64,000 nucleotides of DNA from Onishia taeanensis. Lineage in GTDB: Bacteria; Pseudomonadota; Gammaproteobacteria; Pseudomonadales; Halomonadaceae. This document shows positions 1 through 8,639 of this stretch, piece by piece. The notes under the pieces were generated by a model that saw only the letters and a program-made list of their open reading frames with translations, was not told the origin of the DNA and ran no database searches. Location: the NCBI RefSeq assembly GCF_900100755.1, contig NZ_FNCI01000001.1, forward strand, positions 434,001 through 498,000. Reading direction: 5' to 3'. Numbering within the stretch: the stretch's first letter is position 1; each line of letters begins with the position of its first letter. Position numbers and translations under genes: made by a program.

Positions 1-2
1 TG

Positions 3-3000
3 GCGCTCAAGGTCGCGCCCTCGATTACCGAAACCACCGAGCGTGTCGGTGAGCTGGTCGATGACCTCGGTGGAATGGAAAGCGTGGCCACCGGGCTGAT
101 CAATACCGCCGGTGGCCTGGCGGCCGTGATGGGTACGAGGTTGGCGGTATCGCTTGCGTCGGCGACAGCGGAAGCGGCGAAGAAAATCGCCGCCGACATC
201 GCGGCAGCGCGCGCAGAGCTTAGGGTAACCCAGCAAACGGCGCGGCGAGCCGCTGCCGAGCTACAGACAGCGCGCACCTTGCAGGCTCGCGCTGTCGCTG
301 ATGCCAAAGCCCTCGCCGGCACCAATGCCCACGCCTTGGCGATGGATAACCTGGCGCGGGCCAGCGCGCGCACCACCGCCGCCCAGGCGGCTAACACCCA
401 GGCGGCCAATGCCCAGGCCGCCGCGATGAAACGGGCCAGCGGCATGGCGCGGGGGCTTTCTGGGGCGATGGCGCTCGTGGGCGGCCCAGCTGGCGCGGCG
501 ATCCTGGCTGCTGGTGCCCTTTATACCTATCGCGAGGAATTGGGCCTAGTCTCGAAAGAGGCCGTCATAACAACCCAGCGCATCGATAGCCTGACCGATG
601 CTATCAACCTCAACAACAAATCGGCGGTTGAGGCGGGCATCGTCCAGCTTAGCGCCGAGTATTTCCAGCTCGGCCAGGATGCAGCGGCGGCTCAGGCGCG
701 CATCGATGAGCTAACGGCGGCCCAGCAGAATGACACGCGCGGGGCGCGTCAGAACCTGCAAAACATGATGCGGCTCGAGGATGCCGAGAACAGTCTCAAG
801 AGGATACAGGCCGAGCAAAAAGCAGCAGGAGAAGGCGCCGACGAGCTGCGCGAGGTGCTGGCTAGCGTCGGGGATCAGACCGTAAAAACGGCCGATTCGA
901 CCCGCACCCTGGCGAAAGAATCAGACGAGCAGACGACGGCATTCAGTGACCAAGCCAACGCCGCGCGAAGCCTGGTCGATGAGCTCTACCCCCTGCAAGC
1001 CGCGCAGCGCGAGTATGCCGACGATAAAGCGGCGCTGATTCAGTACGCGCTGCGCGAGGACAAGAGCAACGAGTGGCTGGCCGAGTCGATGCGCCGGCTT
1101 GAGCGGCAGTACAGTAATGCCGGCAGCGCCGCCGAGACCTACGGTCTCGAGGCCGCGCGCGCCGCAGAGGGCACCGAGACCGCGTTTGATGCCACGGTGG
1201 TGGCCATGGAGCGCGGCGTCGAGCGAATGGATGATGCGTTTGTCGATTCGTGGCGCTCGCTGCTCGACGGCTCAGAAAACGCTTTCGACGCTTTTAAGAA
1301 CATCGCGCTGGACACCCTGGCCGAGGTTATCCACGCCTACACCACCCGTCAGATTACCGCCTCGCTCGGCGCCTCGTTCAGCGGCGGCGCGACTGGTGGC
1401 ATGGGTATGGGCAGCCAGGGCGGCGGCTACGGCAGCCTGCTGAGCACCGGCAAGCAACTGTACAACGGATTTTCGAGCGGTTTCGGCAATGTTGCATGGA
1501 CCGGGGCGAGCAATACCGCGTATGCCGGCGGCTGGGCAGGCAGTGCGACTGGCGGCGTTGGTCAGTCGGGCCTGTGGGGCGGCTCAACGTCGAATTTCAG
1601 CGGAATGCAGGGTGTTTACTCTGCTGGCGCTGGGTATATCGGCGGCAAAGCCGGGCAGGCAGTGTGGGGCAGCGATCGCGCTAACTCGAACTATGGGCAG
1701 ATGGCCGGCACCGCCATCGGTACCTATTTCGGCGGCCCCATCGGCGCCGGTATCGGCTCGTTCCTGGGGAGTGGTGTCGATCAACTGTTTGGATCTGGCC
1801 GCAGCTCATATGGCCAGATTGGCCAGGAGCTCAACGCAAAGGTCGACGCTCACGGCGTTTATCGCTATGACCGGCTCGACAAGTACCAGAACTACGCCCG
1901 CGACTCGGCATTTGGCACGATCGGCATCACGAAGAAGCAGAAGACCGACGATGCCGCACTGAAAAAAATGGTCAAGCAGTTCGTCGAGATCGACAACGCT
2001 GTTGCTGCCGTCATGACCGCCAGTCAGCTTAAACATACGCAGAAGGCCTTGGATGGCTGGAAGTCGAGCAAAACCGGGGACATCGGTTCGATCGTTGGCC
2101 AGCGCCTGAATGCGGTGGCCGGCGCAGCAGGCACGCCATTTACGCGCTCATTGCGGCGCCTGAGCGGCGAAGACCTGGTGCAGGGCATTATCGGCGGCCT
2201 ACAAATCGAGAACGTCGGGGCCGAAATGGCCCGCGCGGTTGCCCGCGACATGAACGCCGAGTTCCGCGATGCGCTGCGGAGTGGCGATGATATTAGCGCC
2301 GCCACCCAGTCCATCCTGACCGCTGCCAATGCGGTCAGCCTGATGGCTGACAGCGCGGAACGTCTCGGGCTTGAGTTCGATGCAACCGTGACCGGCGCAC
2401 TGGCGGCGGCCGATGATTTGCAGGAGCTGGCCGGCGGCGTCAGCAATCTATCATCGCAGCAGCAGGCGTATTATCAGGCGTTCTTTAGTGACCAGGAAAA
2501 GTTCGCCTATCTTGCCGATAACCTGGCTGATCGTTTCGATGACCTGAACCTTGCGATGCCTGATACCGCGTCCGGTTTTCGCGACCTGGTCGAAGCGCAA
2601 AACCTGATGAGCGAGGCTGGGCGCGAGCAGTACGCTGTACTGATGCAGCTTGTGCCCAGCATGTCACAGTACCTTGACGTAATGGATCGGCAGCATAGCC
2701 AGCTACAGAGCTGGATCGATTCGCTGCTGCTCTCTGATCAGTCGACCCTCGACCCGAGTGAGCGGCTGCAGGAATCTCAAACGCAGTATGCGTCGCTGCT
2801 GGTGCAAGCGGAAAATGGCGACGCCCAGGCGATGGGTGACCTGGGCAACGTGGCACAGCAGTATCTGCGCGAGGCGGCCAGCTACTACGGCCAAGCCTCT
2901 GGCCAGTACGGCTCGCTGTTTGACGAGATCCTTGACGCGGCCCGCGGGCTCGGTGTGGAGGTTGACGGCTCGCACGCCAACGGGCTCGCCTCAGTGCCCT

Positions 3001-3284
3001 TTGACGGCTACCGCGCAGAGCTTCACCAGGGCGAAACGGTGTTGCCAGCACCGATTGCCCAGCTCTACCGCGATAGTGCCCCAGGCGGCGGGCAGCGTGA
3101 CGCCGACCTGTTGCGCGAGCTGCAAGCGTTGCGGCGGGAGTCTGAGGCCCTGCGCGACGAGGTCCGACAGCTACGCGGCGACAGCGCCCGTAACGCGGAT
3201 CGTGCGGCCGCCCAGCGCGACCGCCAGTTGCGCGAGCAGCAGGGCATCCACCGCAATACCCGCACCCCGGTAACGACCGTCTGA
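3..3284 (+). CDS. Phage tail tape measure protein (5' end outside the window)
   Basis: The reading frame is already open at the first base, so the N-terminus lies upstream and the ATG at 75 is probably internal. The protein would set tail length and help DNA pass into the cell. Visible parts: an Ala/Gln/Arg-rich coiled-coil stretch over roughly the first 130 residues, a hydrophobic Gly/Ala segment (MALVGGPAGAAILAAGALY), a Gly-rich middle (GGATGGMGMGSQGGGYG) and a charged coiled-coil C-terminus rich in Arg, Asp and Gln. The motif AELHQGETVLPAP near the C-terminus is typical of tape measure ends. The genes downstream on the same strand are tail-tip and fibre genes, the expected order for a siphophage-like tail module. 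Identity is inferred from size, composition and context rather than from a catalytic motif. Confidence 0.85.
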   Translation, partial: ALKVAPSITETTERVGELVDDLGGMESVATGLINTAGGLAAVMGTRLAVSLASATAEAAKKIAADIAAARAELRVTQQTARRAAAELQTARTLQARAVADAKALAGTNAHALAMDNLARASARTTAAQAANTQAANAQAAAMKRASGMARGLSGAMALVGGPAGAAILAAGALYTYREELGLVSKEAVITTQRIDSLTDAINLNNKSAVEAGIVQLSAEYFQLGQDAAAAQARIDELTAAQQNDTRGARQNLQNMMRLEDAENSLKRIQAEQKAAGEGADELREVLASVGDQTVKTADSTRTLAKESDEQTTAFSDQANAARSLVDELYPLQAAQREYADDKAALIQYALREDKSNEWLAESMRRLERQYSNAGSAAETYGLEAARAAEGTETAFDATVVAMERGVERMDDAFVDSWRSLLDGSENAFDAFKNIALDTLAEVIHAYTTRQITASLGASFSGGATGGMGMGSQGGGYGSLLSTGKQLYNGFSSGFGNVAWTGASNTAYAGGWAGSATGGVGQSGLWGGSTSNFSGMQGVYSAGAGYIGGKAGQAVWGSDRANSNYGQMAGTAIGTYFGGPIGAGIGSFLGSGVDQLFGSGRSSYGQIGQELNAKVDAHGVYRYDRLDKYQNYARDSAFGTIGITKKQKTDDAALKKMVKQFVEIDNAVAAVMTASQLKHTQKALDGWKSSKTGDIGSIVGQRLNAVAGAAGTPFTRSLRRLSGEDLVQGIIGGLQIENVGAEMARAVARDMNAEFRDALRSGDDISAATQSILTAANAVSLMADSAERLGLEFDATVTGALAAADDLQELAGGVSNLSSQQQAYYQAFFSDQEKFAYLADNLADRFDDLNLAMPDTASGFRDLVEAQNLMSEAGREQYAVLMQLVPSMSQYLDVMDRQHSQLQSWIDSLLLSDQSTLDPSERLQESQTQYASLLVQAENGDAQAMGDLGNVAQQYLREAASYYGQASGQYGSLFDEILDAARGLGVEVDGSHANGLASVPFDGYRAELHQGETVLPAPIAQLYRDSAPGGGQRDADLLRELQALRRESEALRDEVRQLRGDSARNADRAAAQRDRQLREQQGIHRNTRTPVTTV

Positions 3285-3307
3285 TCCGGGGCCTCACCAC
3301 CCAACCC

Positions 3308-3332
3308 GAACCCGCCACCCGGCGGGTTCTTT
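3308..3332 (+). terminator. Hairpin with short T-run between tail genes
   Basis: A 9-bp stem (gaacccgcc / ggcgggttc) with a 4-nt loop is followed by ttt. It sits between the tape measure stop and the next tail gene. The T-run is short and the next gene has its own strong ribosome site, so this may only attenuate transcription. Confidence 0.45.
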
Positions 3333-3347
3333 AGTTTAGGAGGGTCG

Positions 3348-4700
3348 ATGACCGACGCGGCCTTTCAGGCCTGGCTTGATGACCACGCCGCCACCCGCAT
3401 CGTGCTAGCCGAGCTGGACCATGCCGCCGGCACCGAGTACGTGGCCACCCACCCCTATATCTCGCGGCCGGGCGATAGCGACCCTAATCGCATTCACGAC
3501 GATCTACTCGCCGAGGCGATTGACATCGAGACCCGCATCGATGCCCGGCTGACCTTCGGCCAGGTGCGGCTGATCAACGACGGTGAGCTCGACGACTGGC
3601 TGGGCTATGCCTGGGCGGGCCACGAGATCCGCTTGTATCTCGGCGGGCCGGATTGGTCGCGTGACGATTTCCGGCTGCATGCCCGGGGTATCAACCAGGG
3701 TATCACCGGCGCCCGGCGCGGCGAGCTGGCGTTTGGCATGCTCGATCAGTCGGCGCCGCTCGACGAGCCTATCGACACCGGCAGCCTGCCGCTGGATGGC
3801 GGGCCGGTGCCGCTGGCGCTGGGCAGCGTCTACAACGCCCCGGCGTTTCGAGTGTCGACCTCGGCGCTGAGATACCGGGCCTCTTATCTCGCGGCGGCCA
3901 CGTTTACGCCCAAGGAGCTGGGCAATGGTGTGCCGCATACCGACGACCTGGTCGGCGGCGAATTCACCCTCGATAACGCCCCGGGCGGGGCGTTGACCGT
4001 CGACATCGACGAGGCCCACAACACCCCGGCTCAGGTCGTTAGCTGGGTGGCAGCGCAGTACGGCATCACCGTGGCCGAAAGCGGCCTGCCGGCCTACGCG
4101 GTGGGGCTTTACTACGCCGATGCGGTGAGTGGGCGACAGATCCTCGATGACCTGTGTGTAGGCATGGGCGGCTACTGGTATCTCAATGCGTTGGGCGAGC
4201 TTGTAATCAAGCAGCACATCGAGCCGTCTGGCGTCGATCTGACGCTCTACGCCGACGACATCATTGCCAGCACCCTTGAGCTTATCGAGACGCAGGCGCC
4301 CTGGTCGGCGCTAACGCTTCGCTGGGGCCGCAATTTCTCGCCACTGAGCACTGTTGCCGGGACGATCGAGGACAACGACGCCACCGAGGCTGAGCGGCTA
4401 AAACGGCAGTGGCGCGAGTCTACCGCCGCGCAATCATTGCCCGGCTACCCGCAAGCCGAGGGGGCGAGCCGAGAAAGCGCTTTAACGACTAGCGCCGACG
4501 CGGACACCGAGCGCGACCGGCTGCTGGCCATGCGCGCGGTGCGGCGTGATGTCTGGCGCATGGATGCCTTTCTGCCCGAGTCGAGCGTCGGCCAGGCCGT
4601 CACCGTCGATGTGGCGCCATTGGCGGGGCGGGCCGGCCGCATCATTTCCGTGAACCGCGCCCCGACGCGTGGCATCACCACGCTGGAGATATGGTTGTGA
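3348..4700 (+). CDS. Phage tail protein, probably tail-tip or hub component
   Basis: A 450-residue protein directly after the tape measure gene, with a strong ribosome site (taggagggtcg) before the ATG. I do not recognise a catalytic motif. The position after the tape measure and the mixed beta-rich composition (repeated short strands with Gly, Asp and aromatic residues) fit a distal-tail or baseplate-hub protein. The C-terminal part (about residues 310-450) contains a charged helical stretch and then beta strands ending in TTLEIWL. The stop overlaps the start of the next gene by 10 nt, which suggests translational coupling. Function is inferred from synteny only. Confidence 0.7.
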   Translation: MTDAAFQAWLDDHAATRIVLAELDHAAGTEYVATHPYISRPGDSDPNRIHDDLLAEAIDIETRIDARLTFGQVRLINDGELDDWLGYAWAGHEIRLYLGGPDWSRDDFRLHARGINQGITGARRGELAFGMLDQSAPLDEPIDTGSLPLDGGPVPLALGSVYNAPAFRVSTSALRYRASYLAAATFTPKELGNGVPHTDDLVGGEFTLDNAPGGALTVDIDEAHNTPAQVVSWVAAQYGITVAESGLPAYAVGLYYADAVSGRQILDDLCVGMGGYWYLNALGELVIKQHIEPSGVDLTLYADDIIASTLELIETQAPWSALTLRWGRNFSPLSTVAGTIEDNDATEAERLKRQWRESTAAQSLPGYPQAEGASRESALTTSADADTERDRLLAMRAVRRDVWRMDAFLPESSVGQAVTVDVAPLAGRAGRIISVNRAPTRGITTLEIWL

Positions 4701-5515
4701 GCAAAAACCTGCGCATGATCGTCGACAACCTGCACGACACCGCTACGCTGACCGCGACCTCAGAAGCGCTGGCGGTGGAAAATACGCAGCGCACCGGCCG
4801 TGCCTACCCCTGGCGTTCGACGGACCTCGCCGAGCAGGTGATTACCGCCACACTGCCGACGCCTAACTTTATCGATGCTCTTGTGCTCTACCGGCACAAC
4901 TTGTCGTCAACCTCGACCGTTCGTCTCGAGCTTCTCAATGCCGGTGAGGTTGTTTATGACACCGGTGCGGTTACCGTCTCAGGGCTTATACCTCTTGGCG
5001 ACTTTCGCTTTGGCGTTGACCCCTGGGGGGCCACGCTGACTAGGGATCTGCCAATTAAACAGGCGCCTTTCTGGTTCCCGGCAACGGCGATTACTGGTTA
5101 TCGACTGACATTTAACGACCCCGACAATCTCGACGGCGTGATGGAGGTTGGGCGAATTATTACGGGTCAGGTGGTTAGTCCGCAGTTTAATGCCAGCTAT
5201 GGCGTCGAGCTTGAATGGAAAGAAGCCGCCGAGCATATACGCAGCGAAGGCGGCTCATTGCGCACGCTAGGGGGCGGTATTGCGCGCCGTCTGTCCTTCA
5301 ATCTGGACTTTATGGACGCACGCGGCCGCGCGACGCTGACACGGGCATTTCTGAGAGGTGGTAAGGGGCGTGATATTTACGTGTCGCTTTACCCCGAGGC
5401 TGGCGGACTAGAAGAAGCCGAGCATGCGTTTGTTGGTCGACGTGAGGGCAACTACGGACACCAGCATAACTTCTACGCCAACTGGCGCAGTTCATACACC
5501 CTCGTGGAGGTTTAA
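4691..5515 (+). CDS. Phage tail protein of unknown detailed role
   Basis: A 274-residue beta-rich protein. Its ATG lies inside the last codons of the preceding gene, and its stop (TAA 5513-5515) abuts the ATG of the fibre gene at 5516, so the three are translationally coupled. No family motif is recognised. Weakly hydrophobic strands and many aromatic residues would fit a tail-tip structural protein that attaches the fibre. Codon use is less GC-biased than in the flanking genes (for example cttatacctcttggc), a mild mosaic signature common in phage tail modules. Confidence 0.65.
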   Translation: MVVSKNLRMIVDNLHDTATLTATSEALAVENTQRTGRAYPWRSTDLAEQVITATLPTPNFIDALVLYRHNLSSTSTVRLELLNAGEVVYDTGAVTVSGLIPLGDFRFGVDPWGATLTRDLPIKQAPFWFPATAITGYRLTFNDPDNLDGVMEVGRIITGQVVSPQFNASYGVELEWKEAAEHIRSEGGSLRTLGGGIARRLSFNLDFMDARGRATLTRAFLRGGKGRDIYVSLYPEAGGLEEAEHAFVGRREGNYGHQHNFYANWRSSYTLVEV

Positions 5516-6523
5516 ATGGCCCACGTCCCTACAGTGCCAAATTTCGCCCAATTTAACTTCGAGCTAGGCGACACCGATGACGCACTGATTAAGCAGAACG
5601 GGCAGAACGCTGCGCTGGTCACGTTCGGCAATCAGTTGCGCCAAACGATGACGACATTAAACACCGACATCGAACAAGTAGCATCTGACAAACAAGCCGC
5701 TGCGGAGTCGGCCAACGATGCCAAGAACTTCCGCGACGAGACCCAGGAAATCAGCGAAAGCGGCCTTCCGCCAAAGGCGGGCAATGCTAAGAAAGTGCTG
5801 CGTGTCGCCGACGATGAGCAGGGCTACGAGCTGGATGGCCTACTGCGTTTCCTGTTGCCGGCCGGCGCAGTGATGAGCTTCCCCAGCACCAAGGCGCCGG
5901 CGGGCTGGCTCAAGCTCAACGGCGCCGAGCTATCGCGCACCGCCTACGCCGATCTATGGGCCTTTGCCCAGGCCAGCGGCAACCTGGCCGAGACAGAGGA
6001 CGGAAAAGACCCGCTACAGTTTGGGCCGGGGGATGGTGCTACTAAATTCACCATCCCCGACCGGCGCGGTGTATTTCCGCGCGCCTGGGACGATGGGCGT
6101 GGTATCGATCCAGGGCGCGGCATCGGCGAGTCTCAGGGCGACCAGAACAAGGCTCACGACCATGGCGGGAGTGTTGGAAGTGACAGCCACAGCCACGATG
6201 GAACAACCCAAGCGGGCGGCGGGCACTCACACGGCGGCAGCATCGGATCTGGCGGCAACCATCGACACTCCATTACCACATATGGCGATAGTGGGGCGGA
6301 TTACCGGAGTCGCGTTAGTAACTATGCAACGCTGCGGCATAGCGGGACGGGCCACACGAATTATGCAGGGAATCACTCGCACCCTCTGACGATTAACGCA
6401 ACTGCGGATCATGAGCACACGTTTAATACGTCGACTTATACCCATGACCACACCATATCCCTGGACGGTGGCGCTGAAGGGCGCCCCATTAACGGCCCGC
6501 TGCTGGAATGCATCCGCTACTGA
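5516..6523 (+). CDS. Tail fibre protein with phage tail collar domain
   Basis: A 335-residue fibre protein for host recognition. Residues 1-100 form a charged, helical shaft-like region (DKQAAAESANDAKNFRDE). From about residue 115 the pattern GAVMSFPSTKAPAGWLKLNG followed by IPDRRGVFPRAWDDGRGID matches the phage tail collar domain. After it comes a His/Gly-rich stretch with repeated HSH, HDH and HEH motifs (KAHDHGG, DSHSHDG, GGHSHGG), which in related fibres binds metal ions along a trimeric needle. The end GRPINGPLLECIRY is the usual collar-type fibre terminus. The ribosome site gtggagg lies within the end of the upstream gene. Confidence 0.88.
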   Translation: MAHVPTVPNFAQFNFELGDTDDALIKQNGQNAALVTFGNQLRQTMTTLNTDIEQVASDKQAAAESANDAKNFRDETQEISESGLPPKAGNAKKVLRVADDEQGYELDGLLRFLLPAGAVMSFPSTKAPAGWLKLNGAELSRTAYADLWAFAQASGNLAETEDGKDPLQFGPGDGATKFTIPDRRGVFPRAWDDGRGIDPGRGIGESQGDQNKAHDHGGSVGSDSHSHDGTTQAGGGHSHGGSIGSGGNHRHSITTYGDSGADYRSRVSNYATLRHSGTGHTNYAGNHSHPLTINATADHEHTFNTSTYTHDHTISLDGGAEGRPINGPLLECIRY

Positions 6524-6532
6524 GGTAACGAC

Positions 6533-7156
6533 ATGACCGATACGCTGCCTATCTATCACTATCACCCCTATACTGGCGAATACATGGGCCAGGGTGAGGC
6601 CGACCCGTCGCCCATGGAGCCCGGCGAGTACCTAATCCCCGCCCACGCCACGCCAATCGCGCCGCCCGAGCCCCAGGCAGGCTTTCGCCGCATTTTCCGC
6701 GCTGGCGCCTGGGCGCTGGTGGAGATCGAGCCGGCCGATCGCGAGCCGATGCATGAGACAGAACCGGACCCCGAGCCGGAAGCGCCGCCCGCCGAGGTCA
6801 CTCACGATGATCTGCGCGCCGATTTATCACGCGTGCATGACTCATACTGCAATGGGACTACGTCACATCGAGGGGTGGTAATCGCCATCGACGTTGAAGC
6901 GCGGATCAATGCCCAGGGCACGCTTGATGCCGTCAAGCGCGGCGTGAAAAAACTGCCATTCCAGTGGTTCGCTGGCAACGAGTCGATCAGCGTCGAGAGC
7001 GTCGACGATATGCAGGGCATATTCGACGCCATTTTTGGCGCGCTTGATTGTGCCTATGACGCTAAGAGCGTGGTATTGGCCAAGATCCCAGGCATCCAAG
7101 CGCCGGAAGATTACAGTGTTGAGACCGCCTACAACGTAGCCCTAAGCAACGTCTGA
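6533..7156 (+). CDS. Tail fibre assembly-type protein with DUF4376-like C-terminus
   Basis: A 207-residue protein 9 nt after the fibre gene, preceded by tgaggtaacgac. The N-terminal third (YHYHPYTGEYMGQGEADPSP, then a Pro-rich stretch and WALVE) is typical of tail fibre assembly chaperones and related tail accessory proteins. A Pro/Glu-rich linker (about residues 62-88) joins it to a C-terminal domain containing GVVIAIDVEARINAQGTLDA, which resembles DUF4376. Such proteins usually follow the fibre gene and assist its folding or attachment. Assignment rests on domain pattern and position. Confidence 0.65.
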   Translation: MTDTLPIYHYHPYTGEYMGQGEADPSPMEPGEYLIPAHATPIAPPEPQAGFRRIFRAGAWALVEIEPADREPMHETEPDPEPEAPPAEVTHDDLRADLSRVHDSYCNGTTSHRGVVIAIDVEARINAQGTLDAVKRGVKKLPFQWFAGNESISVESVDDMQGIFDAIFGALDCAYDAKSVVLAKIPGIQAPEDYSVETAYNVALSNV

Positions 7157-7172
7157 ATGACCGAGGAACCCC

Positions 7173-7628
7173 ATGCGCCTGATCGGTACTCTCTACAATG
7201 CAAGTGGCCCATTGGCGAACGCTACCATCTCATTCGAGGCCACCACCACCACAATGAATGGGGTGCTAGCCGGCTCTGATGCGCATTTCACCACTCAGGA
7301 AGACGGCACATATCTTATCGACCTTGAGGCGGGGTTTTACAACGTCCACTGGATCGAGAGTGGCCACCGCGTGCGCCTAGGCAGTGTGACCGCTGACTCG
7401 TTCAGCGAAGCCACGCTTCCCGAGGTGCTGCAGGCGGCACTGGTGCCGGTGGATTCAAGCGCGATACAGGACGAGATCGTCTAAGCGCTCGCACTGGTGC
7501 GTGCCGAGGCAGCCGAATCGGCCTCACTTCGTGACGAAACCGCGACTATACGCGATTCTGGACAGCAGGCGGCCTGCGACGCCTAGGACTACCGCGCCGC
7601 CGCCGCTGGCTTCCTGACGCCGCTTTAA
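7173..7628 (+). pseudogene. Tail fibre N-terminal domain gene interrupted by in-frame stops
   Basis: The intact part (7173-7484, 103 residues) has the pattern GTLYNASGPLANATISFEA, then DGTYLIDLEAGFYNVHW, matching the prophage tail fibre N-terminal domain, a small transthyretin-like beta sandwich. It ends at TAA 7482-7484. The same frame then continues as an Ala/Glu-rich shaft-like peptide (ALVRAEAAESASLRDETAT), is broken again by TAG at 7584-7586, and ends at TAA 7626-7628. The retained coding character after the stops suggests a gene decayed by nonsense changes and shortened at its 3' end. The alternative is a functional short protein with accidental coding similarity downstream. Confidence 0.6.
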
Positions 7629-7636
7629 AATGACAG

Positions 7637-7666
7637 CGCCCCGGCCTTAATGGCAGGGGCGTTTTT
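7637..7666 (+). terminator. Rho-independent terminator of the prophage tail operon
   Basis: A GC-rich stem (cgccccggcc paired with the tggcaggggcg arm, one mismatch) with a ttaa loop is followed by gttttt. It lies directly after the last tail reading frame and before convergent minus-strand genes. Confidence 0.78.
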
Positions 7667-7678
7667 GCGTTCCGGGTA

Positions 7679-7942
7679 TCAGCATGACTTAACCCTTCGC
7701 CATAATGCTTCACTGACATCGAGTTCTAGCCCGCGGCTCAGCAGGTAGACGTGGCTACCGGGTCGCCAGTAGTCGTCGGCATTGCATTCGGAAAGGCGAC
7801 AGCGCCCGCTAAAGATCTTTCCATTCCATACGGCGTGATATTCGATCAGTTCGTATCTGGGGGGCGAGAAGCGTCTACCGTTGTACCAACCACGCCGCTC
7901 AAGGCGCTTTCGCCACTGCAGTATCTGATAGGTAGTTTGCAT
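7679..7942 (-). CDS. Small unknown protein at the prophage edge
   Basis: An 87-residue protein if the ATG at 7942 is used; an alternative ATG at 7957 overlaps the upstream nuclease gene by 10 nt. It is rich in Trp, Tyr, Arg and Cys (MQTTYQILQWRKRLERRGWY), basic at the N-terminus, with no signal peptide or membrane segment. I do not recognise a family. It starts 5 nt after the nuclease stop, so the two are probably co-transcribed, opposite to the tail genes. That arrangement is typical of morons, phage genes expressed independently in the lysogen. Confidence 0.5.
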   Translation of the reverse strand: MQTTYQILQWRKRLERRGWYNGRRFSPPRYELIEYHAVWNGKIFSGRCRLSECNADDYWRPGSHVYLLSRGLELDVSEALWRRVKSC

Positions 7943-7947
7943 GGTGC

Positions 7948-8367
7948 TTAACCACACCAGGTCGACTTTGTACCGCCTCCGTAGTGCACGCCCATACCCT
8001 CGTCGATCAGCATTTCTCCAAGATCCTTCCCATCGACTATTACGTGCGCCACCACCCGGAAATACTTGCCTCGCTCAATTTCCTCGAGAGTGATGCTATT
8101 GGCCTCTCGCAGTCTAGCTACGGTGAACTGCTTGGCCCGACGAGCTGCTCGCTTCTCTGCCTCACATGACCCGCGGATCTCCGGAGTGTCGACACCGGCA
8201 ACCCTAACCGGGATTCGCTCTCCGATGACATCAGGCCAACCGGCGATGTCTGCACGAAATGTGTCCCCGTCATAGATCGAGGTTACACGATCGACATCGG
8301 CAGAGCCGTACTCGGCTAGGGCTAAGCTGGGCGCTAGGGTGAGGGCCGCTATAAAGGTCCGAATCAT
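7948..8367 (-). CDS. Exported staphylococcal-nuclease-like thermonuclease
   Basis: A 139-residue protein with a signal peptide (MIRTFIAALTLAPSLALA) followed by an SNase domain. The calcium-site and catalytic pattern is present: YDGDTF, RVAGVDTPEIRG (with the Arg, Asp, Thr and Glu expected of the active site) and a later Arg-containing strand (ERGKYFRVVAHV). Such nucleases hydrolyse DNA and RNA outside the cytoplasm. The gene lies on the minus strand at the prophage edge behind the tail operon, so it may be a lysogenic-conversion gene. The ribosome site is cggagac just before the ATG. Confidence 0.85.
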   Translation of the reverse strand: MIRTFIAALTLAPSLALAEYGSADVDRVTSIYDGDTFRADIAGWPDVIGERIPVRVAGVDTPEIRGSCEAEKRAARRAKQFTVARLREANSITLEEIERGKYFRVVAHVIVDGKDLGEMLIDEGMGVHYGGGTKSTWCG

Positions 8368-8528
8368 GTCTCCGAGTCACTCCCAATACTGACCAAAGAA
8401 TGCGGCTATGGTGCGCATACCGTCTGATGCTTGGGAAGGCGGAGGCCGTAATTCGTTAGACAGTTAGGAATATGTCAGACAGACAAAGGGGTAGGGCTTT
8501 GATTTGCAGGCATAATTTGGATGGGTTC

Positions 8529-8553
8529 GGCTCTACCATTGAGCTACACCCGC
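8529..8553 (-). pseudogene. tRNA-Gly-like 5' fragment, candidate prophage attachment remnant
   Basis: Read on the minus strand, 25 nt reproduce the acceptor 5' strand (GCGGGTG), the TA linker and a full D-arm (GCTC, AATGGTA, GAGC) of a bacterial tRNA-Gly. The next bases (GAACCCATCCAA) place a TCC triplet where the anticodon would be, but the anticodon stem, T-arm and CACCCGC acceptor strand are missing or unpairable. It is therefore not a working tRNA. Its place at the end of the prophage block suggests a broken integration site. Confidence 0.5.
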
Positions 8554-8639
8554 GAGCCGATTTCGATAGTAAATCCAAATAGTTAGGCGTTGCAAGCTGT
8601 CTCGCGTTATTCTTTCCTTTTGCCCTATAAGTGCTTGTT

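Noticed and set aside
2485-3318. A 277-codon minus-strand frame opposite the tape measure end.
   Set aside because: Arg- and Gly-rich shadow with no ribosome site, overlapping the hairpin at 3308.
7482-7628. Programmed stop-codon readthrough in the fibre fragment.
   Set aside because: Two successive stops of different type and the absence of an obvious stimulatory structure make simple decay more likely, though this was not excluded.
8521-8553. An intact tRNA gene.
   Set aside because: The anticodon stem, T-arm and 3' acceptor strand cannot be formed, so only a fragment is called.
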